Below, piece by piece: positions 1-11,328 of a stretch of 64,000 nt of DNA (positions are counted from its first letter, which is position 1; every line of letters begins with the position of its first letter). The DNA comes from Conchiformibius steedae (lineage in GTDB: Bacteria > Pseudomonadota > Gammaproteobacteria > Burkholderiales > Neisseriaceae). Under the pieces are notes generated by a model. It did no database searches. It was given only the letters and a program-made list of their open reading frames with translations, and was not told the DNA's origin. The stretch lies in contig NZ_CP059563.1 of the NCBI RefSeq assembly GCF_014054725.1, positions 829,749 through 893,748 on the forward strand, written 5' to 3'. A program made the position numbers and the translations under genes.

Positions 1-1629
1 GATATTGTTAAACAGGAATTGGGTACGGTTCCGGGTGTGATTGCGTCCATCGGCATTCTGATGATTATGGTCATTATTATGGCGGTGCTGGCGTTGATTG
101 TGGTCAAAGCCTTGGTACACAGCCCGTGGGGGACGTTTACCATTGCGGCAACGATTCCGATTGCGCTGTTTATGGGTTTGTACACGCGCTATATCCGCCC
201 CGGTAAAATCGGTGAAATTTCCATTGTTGGCTTTATTTTGCTGATGGCGGCGATTGTGTTCGGCGAAAACGTGGCACACAGCAGCTTCGGTCAAATCTTT
301 GATTTGGACGGTACGCAGCTGACGTGGGCGATTATGATTTACGGCTTTGTGGCGGCAGTGCTGCCTGTGTGGCTGCTGCTGACCCCGCGTGATTATCTGT
401 CCACCTTCTTGAAAATCGGTACGATTGTGGCGTTGGCAATTGGTATTGTGATTGTGAATCCCACTTTGCAAATGCCTGCGGTAACGAAATTTATTGACGG
501 CACCGGTCCTGTGTTTTCAGGCAGCCTGTTTCCGTTCCTGTTTATTACCATTGCCTGCGGCGCGGTATCGGGCTTCCACGCGCTGATTTCTTCAGGCACG
601 ACGCCGAAAATGTTGGAAAACGAAACCCATGTGCGCATGATTGGTTACGGCGGCATGATTATGGAAAGTTTTGTGGCGATTATGGCGTTGGCGGCGGCAG
701 CGTCACTTGACCCCGGTATTTACTTTGCCATGAACAGCCCTGCTGCCTTAATCGGCACGGACGCTGCCAATGCCGCGCAAGTGATTACCAATAAAGTCGG
801 TTTCCCCGTGACTGAAGCCGCTTTGTTGGATATGGCGAAAAACGTGGGCGAATCCACCATTCTGTCGCGTGCGGGCGGTGCGCCCACGCTGGCGGTCGGC
901 ATGGCCAACATTATGAGCCAACTGGTTTCCAGCTTCAGCATGGCGTTTTGGTATCACTTTGCCCTGCTGTTTGAAGCACTGTTTATTTTAACGGCGGTGG
1001 ACGCAGGCACACGGGTGGCACGTTTTATGATTCAAGACTTGGGCGGCGTGTTCTACAAACCTTTCGGTAACACCGACAGCCTGCCTGCCAACTTGGTTGC
1101 CACGCTGATGGCAGTAGGTTTGTGGGGCTATTTCCTGTACACAGGCGTAACCGACCCCTTGGGCGGCATTAACTCGTTGTGGCCCTTATTCGGTATTGCC
1201 AACCAAATGCTGGCAGGTGTTGCCTTGATTATGTGTTCGGTGGTGCTGGTAAAAATGAAACGCGAACGCTATGTATGGGTAACGCTTACCCCTGCTTTGG
1301 GCGTGTTGTTTGTGACCTGCTATGCGGGTATGCAAAAGCTGTTTCACCCCGAAGCGCGTGTCAGCTTTTTAAGCCACGCCGCCAAATACAGCGAAGCCGC
1401 CGCTAAAGGCGAAGTGCTTGCCCCCGCCAAAGATGCTGAACAAATGGCACGGATTGTTTTTAACGACTATGTTAATTCGGGTTTGACTGTGTTGTTTATG
1501 TCAGTAGTGCTGATTGTGGGCGTGTACGGCGTGCGCGTTGCCTTAAAAGCACGCAAAGTAGGCTGGGCGACCGCCAAAGAAGTTCCTGCCGTTTACCGCA
1601 ACGGTCAGCAAGTCGAGCAACAATCATGA
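1..1629 (+). CDS. cstA: CstA-type carbon starvation / pyruvate transporter, 3' part
   Basis: The reading frame is open from base 1, so the first in-frame TTG at 19 is not the true start and the 5' end lies outside the window; 542 residues are visible of a family usually near 690. The protein is almost entirely hydrophobic helices, with the CstA-like stretch GTVPGVIASIG at the left edge and a later loop NSLWPLFGIANQML. CstA proteins are inner-membrane transporters induced on carbon starvation; in enterobacteria they take up peptides and pyruvate. The stop overlaps the start of a small YbdD/YjiX-type gene by four bases, the usual partner of cstA, which supports the call. Substrate in this organism is inferred from the family. 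Confidence 0.93.
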   Translation, partial: DIVKQELGTVPGVIASIGILMIMVIIMAVLALIVVKALVHSPWGTFTIAATIPIALFMGLYTRYIRPGKIGEISIVGFILLMAAIVFGENVAHSSFGQIFDLDGTQLTWAIMIYGFVAAVLPVWLLLTPRDYLSTFLKIGTIVALAIGIVIVNPTLQMPAVTKFIDGTGPVFSGSLFPFLFITIACGAVSGFHALISSGTTPKMLENETHVRMIGYGGMIMESFVAIMALAAAASLDPGIYFAMNSPAALIGTDAANAAQVITNKVGFPVTEAALLDMAKNVGESTILSRAGGAPTLAVGMANIMSQLVSSFSMAFWYHFALLFEALFILTAVDAGTRVARFMIQDLGGVFYKPFGNTDSLPANLVATLMAVGLWGYFLYTGVTDPLGGINSLWPLFGIANQMLAGVALIMCSVVLVKMKRERYVWVTLTPALGVLFVTCYAGMQKLFHPEARVSFLSHAAKYSEAAAKGEVLAPAKDAEQMARIVFNDYVNSGLTVLFMSVVLIVGVYGVRVALKARKVGWATAKEVPAVYRNGQQVEQQS

Positions 1630-1826
1630 GCAAATGGCAAAACGTCAAACAATGGCTGCACAGCGCACGGCGCACCGCCAACCTGATGGCGGGTATGCCC
1701 GATTACGCCCAGTATGTCGCGCAGCAACGCCGTTACAATCCCAACGCCCCCGTCATGAGCGAGCAGCAGTTCCAAGACTATTGCAGCAAACGGCGTTGCG
1801 GCGCAAACGGCGGCAAATGCTGTTAG
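1626..1826 (+). CDS. YbdD/YjiX family small protein (CstA partner)
   Basis: A 66-residue protein with the family features: a basic amphipathic N-terminus, the core MAGMPDYAQYV, and a glycine-rich tail ending GGKCC, which matches the double-cysteine end of enterobacterial YbdD. Its ATG overlaps the cstA stop (ATGA), so the two are translationally coupled. Members of this family accompany CstA and BtsT transporters and are thought to assist them; the molecular role is not settled. The TAG stop shares its G with the first base of a 161-bp repeat element, but the C-terminus looks native rather than truncated. Confidence 0.9.
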   Translation: MSKWQNVKQWLHSARRTANLMAGMPDYAQYVAQQRRYNPNAPVMSEQQFQDYCSKRRCGANGGKCC

Positions 1827-1986
1827 GGCGTGTCCCTATTGGCTTATGCGGCGGTGTTTTTGGTACAAATCCACTTCTGCCGCGTTAAAAATCCTTGCAA
1901 GGTGTTCAACCTTGCGCCTATTTTTGCCTTGCACACGCCGATTTTTACGCAAAAAACCGCTTGGCAAAGCCAATAGGGACACGCCC
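1826..1986. repeat. MITE-like 161-bp element, copy 1
   Basis: A 161-bp non-coding element with terminal inverted repeats (GGGCGTGTCCCTATT at the left, its complement at the right), an internal hairpin GCAAGGT/ACCTTGC, and A/T runs. A second copy of exactly the same length lies at 61071-61231 and differs at roughly fifteen positions. The left flank is TA; the right flank is CA, so a TA target duplication seems decayed here, whereas copy 2 still has TA on both sides. Size, inverted ends and TA target resemble miniature elements mobilised by a Tc1/IS630-type transposase. No such transposase lies in the window. Confidence 0.8.
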
Positions 1987-2013
1987 CAGCCTAAAATTGC
2001 ATCTTTCCCACAC

Positions 2014-2045
2014 ACGCACCCTTCAGTACAATGGGTGCGTTTTTT
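2014..2045 (+). terminator. Rho-independent terminator
   Basis: An 8-bp stem ACGCACCC/GGGTGCGT around an 11-base loop is followed by a run of T. It lies downstream of the cstA-ybdD pair and the repeat element and 30 bases before the next start codon, so it should end the cstA transcript. Confidence 0.8.
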
Positions 2046-2074
2046 ATGTTCATCTTAATTACTAGGAGCAAACC

Positions 2075-2533
2075 ATGTTGCGTATGTTGAAATTCAGCCT
2101 GTTTGGATTCCTTGTTGGCGCATCAGCTACCGCCGCTGCCCAAGTCCCACCCCCACAAATTGCCTATGGTACGCTGCGCCAAGCTCCCGATGGCACATCA
2201 GGATTAGAACTCAACGCAGGCAGTTACCACCTTTCCCAACAGCAATCCCTGTGCTGGGTTGCTGAAAACATTCCCGCAGCCCCGCAGCAACAAATCGTAA
2301 TGGAAAGTTTCCACACACCCGCTGGTGTCCGTTTTAGCCAAAGCAGCGTTTGGGTCGTCAGCAATAACGACAACAGCCACCACGTCATTACCAGCCCCAA
2401 AACCCCCAATGCCAACCGCCAATACCACACCTGCTGGCGTTTTGACCAAAGCGACCCCTTTGGCGATTACCGCCTGCAAGTCCGCATTGGCGACATTGAA
2501 TTTCCCCCGTATTCCTTCCGCTGGCAACCCTAA
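2075..2533 (+). CDS. Putative secreted protein, unknown function
   Basis: A 152-residue protein with a clear Sec signal peptide (basic MLRMLK, hydrophobic FSLFGFLVGASATAAAQ, likely cleavage after about residue 22). The mature part has two cysteines (CWVAENIP and HTCWRF) that could form a disulphide, and a polar Asn/Gln/Pro-rich composition suggesting a small beta-rich periplasmic domain. A good ribosome binding site (TAGGAG) sits 6-7 bases before the ATG. I do not recognise the family. It stands alone between a terminator and the rRNA promoter region. Confidence 0.75.
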   Translation: MLRMLKFSLFGFLVGASATAAAQVPPPQIAYGTLRQAPDGTSGLELNAGSYHLSQQQSLCWVAENIPAAPQQQIVMESFHTPAGVRFSQSSVWVVSNNDNSHHVITSPKTPNANRQYHTCWRFDQSDPFGDYRLQVRIGDIEFPPYSFRWQP

Positions 2534-2886
2534 CATCACCGCTTTTCGGCAGGATAGTGTCAGCAAGTAAACGCACCTGCCGATTTTCTGCCACAATTTT
2601 TTCAACAAAATACTGTTAATAAATAACGATGTGATAAATTTCCTGCCATTTTTTTGTGTTCTGGTGCTTGCCAAGTTTTGGTAAAGTGCGTATAGTTCGG
2701 TTTTTCGCTGCTGCAGCACTGGTTTTTAAGTTGTGGCGGTGATTTTTATTGCTCTTTAACAGTTGATTACCGATAAGTGCGGATATTTGTCCGCACTGCC
2801 AAGATTGACGAGTACACAGTAACGTTTGTTTGTTGTGTTTCTTGTTGGTTTTTTTGAGCAGACCAGAAGTTATTAAGTTAGAGATT
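2534..2886 (+). promoter_or_regulatory. rRNA operon promoter and leader, with boxA
   Basis: This stretch without protein genes holds a strong promoter, TTGCCA at 2668-2673 and TATAGT at 2691-2696 with 17-base spacing, then a leader with a boxA antitermination sequence (TGCTCTTTAACA, 2750-2761). Bases 2765-2785 are perfectly complementary over 21 positions to 4446-4466 beyond the 16S gene and would form the RNase III processing stem of pre-16S RNA. The upstream AT-rich tract around 2600-2660 could act as an UP element, which is inference. Confidence 0.88.
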
Positions 2887-4430
<1,544 letters not shown>

Positions 4431-4491
4431 GAGAAAGCGGTCAAGTATCCGCACTTATCGGTAATCATGTTAGATGCAAGAAAAAGACCTT

Positions 4492-4568
<77 letters not shown>

Positions 4569-4610
4569 AGCTGCTTAAAGCCGTTTGAAAGACCCAAACT
4601 GAAGAATACT

Positions 4611-4686
4611 GGGGGCATAGCTCAGTTGGTAGAGCACCTGCTTTGCAAGCAGGGGGTCATCGGTTCGATCCCGTTTGCCTCCACCA
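4611..4686 (+). tRNA. tRNA-Ala (TGC)
   Basis: A 76-base cloverleaf with CCA end, anticodon TGC in CTTTGCAAG, and pairing acceptor arms GGGGGCA and TGCCTCC. Second spacer tRNA, 42 bases after tRNA-Ile. Confidence 0.97.
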
Positions 4687-5047
4687 AATATCAGGTATTT
4701 CATCAGATATTAAATAAAGCTTTTGCAAATAAAAGCGGATTAAGGTAAAATAGTCTGTTTTTATTTGCAAAAAATAATTGCATCGCTCTTTAACAAATCG
4801 GAAGCCGAAATCAACAAACAAAGACAATGATGTCGGAAGGGCTTGAACGGATTGCAAATCGTTCAAGCAGCCTAAAAAGCACCGACCGACACAGTAATTT
4901 GGGTGATGATTGTATCAATTGTTCCTGAACACAAAAGGCAGGAACAATTCACAACAAAGCAGTAAACTGTATCAAAGTAGGGTATCTGAAGTTTGTTCTG
5001 GTCGTCAACACCAAACAAACGAAGTCAACAGGTACTTCAAATGATAG
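4687..5047 (+). promoter_or_regulatory. 16S-23S spacer: second boxA and 23S processing stems
   Basis: The spacer carries a second boxA (CGCTCTTTAACA, 4784-4795). Bases 4795-4807 complement 7986-7998 beyond the 23S gene, and 5034-5054 complement 7927-7947 perfectly over 21 bases, forming the pre-23S processing stem that also includes the mature 23S ends. No further gene is visible. Confidence 0.8.
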
Positions 5048-7935
<2,888 letters not shown>

Positions 7936-8009
7936 ATCATTTGAAGTACTTAATCAGTTTACTGAAATACATCATTACCCAACAGCGGCTTCCGATTTAT
8001 CCTTTTATG

Positions 8010-8122
8010 TTTGGCGGCAACAGCGCTGCGGTACCACCCCTTCCCTTCCCGAACAGGACCGTGAAACGCAGCTGCGCCGATGATAGTACGGATCCCCGTG
8101 CGAAAGTAGGGCACCGCCAAAC
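8010..8122 (+). rRNA. rrf: 5S ribosomal RNA
   Basis: Terminal stem TTTGGCGG/CCGCCAAA encloses typical 5S sequence (GGTACCACCCCTTCCCTTCCC, then GATGATAGTACGG and CGAAAGTAGG). It follows the 23S gene by about 75 bases and is the last gene of the operon. The exact ends could shift by two or three bases. Confidence 0.95.
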
Positions 8123-8133
8123 TACCTATACTC

Positions 8134-8163
8134 AAATCCCCCGCTTAATAGCGGGGGATTTTT
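8134..8163 (+). terminator. rRNA operon terminator
   Basis: An 11-bp GC-rich stem (AAATCCCCCGC with GCGGGGGATTT) with a 6-base loop and a T run, 12 bases after the 5S gene. Confidence 0.93.
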
Positions 8164-8222
8164 GCTTGCCATAAAAATTATTTGGAATTATGATGTTGTT
8201 TTCTGAAATAAGGATTAAGAAA

Positions 8223-8561
8223 ATGATGAAAAAAATTTTGTTGGCAATATGGATGGCATTCAGCTTTTCATGGGCAGCAGCACAAGTCGATATCAATAAG
8301 GCGACGGCTGCCGAATTGCTTACTTTAAAAGGTATTGGCGAGAAAAAAGCTGCGGATATCATTGCTTATCGTGAGCAAAATGGCGGTTTTCGTTCGGTAG
8401 ATGAGCTGAAAAATGTGAAAGGCATCGGTCAGAAAACAGTAGATAAGTTACGTTCTGAAATTACTGTTTCGGGCGTAGCAGTAAAACCGACAACAGCACG
8501 TTCTACGCAACAAAAGGGCAGGCGGATTGCTGTGCCTGCAACGGATAAATATCGTTATTAA
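8223..8561 (+). CDS. comEA: ComEA-type competence DNA-binding protein
   Basis: A 112-residue protein: signal peptide MMKKILLAIWMAFSFSWAAAQ, then a double helix-hairpin-helix domain (VDINKATAAELLTLKGIGEKKA and ELKNVKGIGQKTVDKL) and a basic tail. ComEA-type proteins bind incoming double-stranded DNA in the periplasm during transformation. The ATG at 8223 is chosen because AAGGA lies just upstream and the signal peptide then begins properly; an upstream in-frame ATG at 8190 gives an unlikely charged extension. It directly follows the rRNA terminator; in pathogenic Neisseria, comE copies also sit next to rRNA operons, so this linkage appears conserved. Confidence 0.93.
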   Translation: MMKKILLAIWMAFSFSWAAAQVDINKATAAELLTLKGIGEKKAADIIAYREQNGGFRSVDELKNVKGIGQKTVDKLRSEITVSGVAVKPTTARSTQQKGRRIAVPATDKYRY

Positions 8562-8565
8562 AATC

Positions 8566-8606
8566 AAAAACCAACGCTTTTCTGGTAAGAGAAGCGTTGG
8601 TTTTTT
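8566..8606. terminator. Bidirectional terminator between comEA and uraA
   Basis: A stem of about 14 bp, AACCAACGCTT with AAGCGTTGGTT, flanked by A and T runs, so it can serve both converging genes. Confidence 0.9.
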
Positions 8607-8615
8607 GTGGGGTAC

Positions 8616-9827
8616 TTACTCTGCTTGTTCAGGCAAAACCATATTTAAAATAATGGCTAAAATGGCACAAAGCCCGACACCTGCAAAGCTGATGCTGCCG
8701 AGTTTCAACAACATTCCGCCTACACCCGTGGTCAATACGGCGCTGACAATTACTAAATTTTTGGGTTTCATTAAATCCACTTGGGCATCAATTAAGGTTT
8801 TTAAACCCAAAGAAGCAATGGTGCCAAACAGCAAAATCATTACGCCACCCATAACGGGCAGGGGAATGGAAGCTAGGAAAGCATTGAATTTACCAAAAAA
8901 AGCCATCGTAATGGCAAAAATCGCTGCCCATGTCATGATAACCGGATTGCTGTTTTTGGTGAGCATAACCGCACCGGTTACTTCTCCATAGGTGGTAACG
9001 GGTGGTCCGCCGATTAAACCTGCTACACATACGCCCAAACCGTCGCCGGCAAGGGTTTTGTCCAAACCGGGGTCGGCGGCGTAATCTTTGCCTGTTACTT
9101 TGCCGATTGCCATAATGCCGCCAATGTGTTCAATTGCGGGGGCAATGGCAACGGGCAACATAAATAAAGCGGCTTGCCAATTGATTTCGGGTCGGTGAAA
9201 TTGGGGAACGGCAAACCAAGGCGCTTGGGCAATAGGCGTGGTATCGACTAAACCCATCAACCATGCAGCGATGTAACCTGTTGCTACACCGATTAAAATC
9301 GGAATCAGCTTCATCATTTTGCTGCCAAATACCGCCACTATCACGGTAACGGCAAAGGTAAAGCCCGACAATAATAATGATTGTGTATAATCAACCACTT
9401 GATTGCCACCTGCTTTGCCCATTGCCATTTCGCTGGCAACGGTGGCGACAGATAAACCAATCACCATAATTACCGGTCCGATGACGACAGGGGGAAGTAA
9501 TTTATGCACTGCTGTCAAACCGCGCCAACGGATTAAAGCGGCGAAAATAAAATACATAAAACCTGCGGCAAACAAGCCGAACATGGTCGCGCCCATGCCC
9601 CATTCGCTGATTGAGTAAATAATCGGTGCGATAAAAGCAAAGGAAGAACCTAAAAAAATCGGTACTTTACGTTTGGTGCATAATTGAAAAAGCAGTGTGC
9701 CGATGCCTGCGCCCAGCAGTGCCATGGCGGGATTAAGCCCTGTGAGTACTGGTACCAAGACCATGGCACCAAAGGCGACAAATAGGATTTGTGCACCGGA
9801 CAGGGCAAGTTTTAATTGTTGTAACAT
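8616..9827 (-). CDS. uraA: Uracil permease (nucleobase:cation symporter-2)
   Basis: A 403-residue membrane protein of the NCS2/UraA family with about 14 hydrophobic segments. Family signatures include FVAFGAMVLVPVLTG near the N-terminus, GSSFAFIAP around residue 60, and AIEHIGGIMAIGKVTGKD near residue 235, whose Glu-His belongs to the substrate site. It imports uracil with a proton for pyrimidine salvage. Transcribed alone; a plausible -10 (TATAAT, complement of 9859-9864) lies 30 bases before the start. It is closer to UraA than to xanthine or urate permeases, but substrate assignment rests on family resemblance. Confidence 0.88.
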   Translation of the reverse strand: MLQQLKLALSGAQILFVAFGAMVLVPVLTGLNPAMALLGAGIGTLLFQLCTKRKVPIFLGSSFAFIAPIIYSISEWGMGATMFGLFAAGFMYFIFAALIRWRGLTAVHKLLPPVVIGPVIMVIGLSVATVASEMAMGKAGGNQVVDYTQSLLLSGFTFAVTVIVAVFGSKMMKLIPILIGVATGYIAAWLMGLVDTTPIAQAPWFAVPQFHRPEINWQAALFMLPVAIAPAIEHIGGIMAIGKVTGKDYAADPGLDKTLAGDGLGVCVAGLIGGPPVTTYGEVTGAVMLTKNSNPVIMTWAAIFAITMAFFGKFNAFLASIPLPVMGGVMILLFGTIASLGLKTLIDAQVDLMKPKNLVIVSAVLTTGVGGMLLKLGSISFAGVGLCAILAIILNMVLPEQAE

Positions 9828-10028
9828 TATGTGAAATCCTGTAAAGCGAAAGTTGCCGATTATAGCGTAAAAAGCGTTTTTGAGTAATAAATACTGTAAA
9901 AATACTTTGTTTTTGGAATTAAATATTAAATTTTTATAAAAAATAATAAAAAAACGGTAATTCTTGTGAAGCGTGATGTAGTGTTACAGGTAAAAAACAG
10001 GGTAGTGGCTACCGCAAAGTAAATTTTT

Positions 10029-10083
10029 TGTTATAATTGTTTACAGACGGCGTTTTCAGGCAAAAACGGGCTTGAACCGTCTG
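10029..10083 (+). promoter_or_regulatory. Extended -10 promoter and structured 5' leader of the LEA-like gene
   Basis: TGTTATAAT at 10029-10037 is an extended -10 box. Just downstream CAGACGG (10044-10050) pairs with CCGTCTG (10077-10083), and CGTTTT (10051-10056) pairs with AAAACG (10063-10068), giving a stacked hairpin in the leader that ends 32 bases before the start codon. It may stabilise the mRNA or control translation; this is inference. Confidence 0.55.
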
Positions 10084-10115
10084 TTTGTTCCACCATTATT
10101 ATTTAGGATAACATC

Positions 10116-11261
10116 ATGAGTGAAAAAGAATTGCAAAACGCCAAAGAGGAATTGGAAAAAGCTCAAGCAGCTTATGCGGAAGCCAAAGCTGCAGCTGAAC
10201 GTGATGCGGAAAAAGATGTGGCTGATAAAGCGGCTGATGCTGCGGATGCCGTAAAAGAGAAAGCGGAAAATGCAGGTGATGATTTGTCGGAAACCCTGAC
10301 ACGCCTGCAACAGGAAGCAGAAGTTAAGTTCAATGAACTGAAACAGTTTTTTGGCAGCTCTTGGGAGGAGCTGAAAAATAACCTGTCGGACAAAGATGAG
10401 TCTAAAGCGGCTGAGTTGAAAGAGGAAGCTGCAGATAAGGCTGAAAATGTGGCAGATAAGGTGGAAGGTAAGGCTGCGGCTTTGAGCGGTGAAGCGGCTG
10501 CGCGTTATGCGGAAATGCAAAAAGAAGCCGAAGCCAAATTTGAAGAAATGAAACGCTTTTTGGCAGAGCAAACCGGTAAGGCTGATGAGAAAACCGACGG
10601 TGCAGTAAGCGAATGGCAGCAAAAACTGGAATCCAAATGGGAAGAGTTTAAGCAGTTTGTGTCGCTGAAATCCGATGACGCGGAAAGCAAATTGAGCGAC
10701 GCTAAAGATGCTGCGGAAGATGCGGCAGACAAAACCGCAGATAAAGCAGAAGATGCTGCTGAAACGGTAAAAGGCAAGGCTGTTGAAGCCAAAGATACGG
10801 TGGCAGACAAGGCTGCGGATGTGGCGGAAACCGTGAAAGATAAGGCGGTAGATGCTAAAGATGCGGTGGTGGATGCGGCTGAAAATGTGGCGGATAAGGC
10901 TGCTGATGCGGGCAATGCTGCGGCAGACAAATTTGCGGACCTGCAAAAAGAAGCGGAAGCCAAATTTGAAGAAATGAAGAAATTTTTCTCGGAAAACTAT
11001 GACAGTAGCGATGAGAAATTTGTTCAGCTGCAAAAAGAAGCGGAAGAAAAATGGGAAGAATTGCGCCAGTTTATTGCGGAAAAATCCCAAGATGCTGAAG
11101 TGAAAGCCCACAGCGTGAAAAAAGACGCTGCCGATGGTGCAGAAGATGCAGGTAACTACTTGGCAGAAAAAGCTGAAGACGTGAAAGACGCGGTAGAGAA
11201 AGTCTACTATGAAGTGCGCGGACGCTTGGATGCTTGGTGGGATTCTGTTACCAAAAAGTAA
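10116..11261 (+). CDS. Acidic LEA-like / coiled-coil repeat protein, unknown function
   Basis: A 381-residue protein made almost wholly of Ala, Lys, Glu and Asp, with no signal peptide, no cysteine and no membrane segment. Two repeat types are visible. Eleven-residue LEA-like units (variants of ADKAADVAETVKDKA) fill about residues 33-55, 95-125 and 190-275. Between them a 16-residue motif, consensus LQKEAEaKFEEMKrFf, occurs five times at about 64-79, 134-149, 167-182, 276-291 and 305-320. Both would form amphipathic helices, as in group 3 LEA proteins, apolipoproteins or phasins. It has its own promoter and a strong terminator. Possible roles are stress protection, membrane or polymer surface binding, or envelope spacing; none is shown. 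Confidence 0.85.
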   Translation: MSEKELQNAKEELEKAQAAYAEAKAAAERDAEKDVADKAADAADAVKEKAENAGDDLSETLTRLQQEAEVKFNELKQFFGSSWEELKNNLSDKDESKAAELKEEAADKAENVADKVEGKAAALSGEAAARYAEMQKEAEAKFEEMKRFLAEQTGKADEKTDGAVSEWQQKLESKWEEFKQFVSLKSDDAESKLSDAKDAAEDAADKTADKAEDAAETVKGKAVEAKDTVADKAADVAETVKDKAVDAKDAVVDAAENVADKAADAGNAAADKFADLQKEAEAKFEEMKKFFSENYDSSDEKFVQLQKEAEEKWEELRQFIAEKSQDAEVKAHSVKKDAADGAEDAGNYLAEKAEDVKDAVEKVYYEVRGRLDAWWDSVTKK

Positions 11262-11283
11262 TCTGAATCATCTCTGATTCAAT

Positions 11284-11324
11284 AAAAAAAGCCGTTTGTA
11301 CTTTCGGGTACAAATGGCTTTTTT
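11284..11324. terminator. Bidirectional terminator
   Basis: A run of A, then a stem AAGCC-GTTTGTAC with GTACAAA-GGCTT around TTTCGG, then a T run. It closes both the LEA-like gene and the converging pigment operon. Confidence 0.92.
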
Positions 11325-11328
11325 GGGT

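Noticed and set aside
2014..2045. Promoter TACAAT near 2027
   Set aside because: No -35 at a workable distance, and the sequence sits inside the terminator loop and stem.
2204..2719. Minus-strand frame of 171 codons opposite the secreted protein gene
   Set aside because: The plus-strand gene has a signal peptide and ribosome site; the minus frame runs into the rRNA promoter region.
10056..11111. Open frame of 351 codons on the minus strand opposite the LEA-like gene
   Set aside because: It mirrors the repetitive Ala/Lys/Glu codons of the plus-strand gene, giving Phe/His/Arg-rich nonsense; the plus strand has promoter, ribosome site and terminator.
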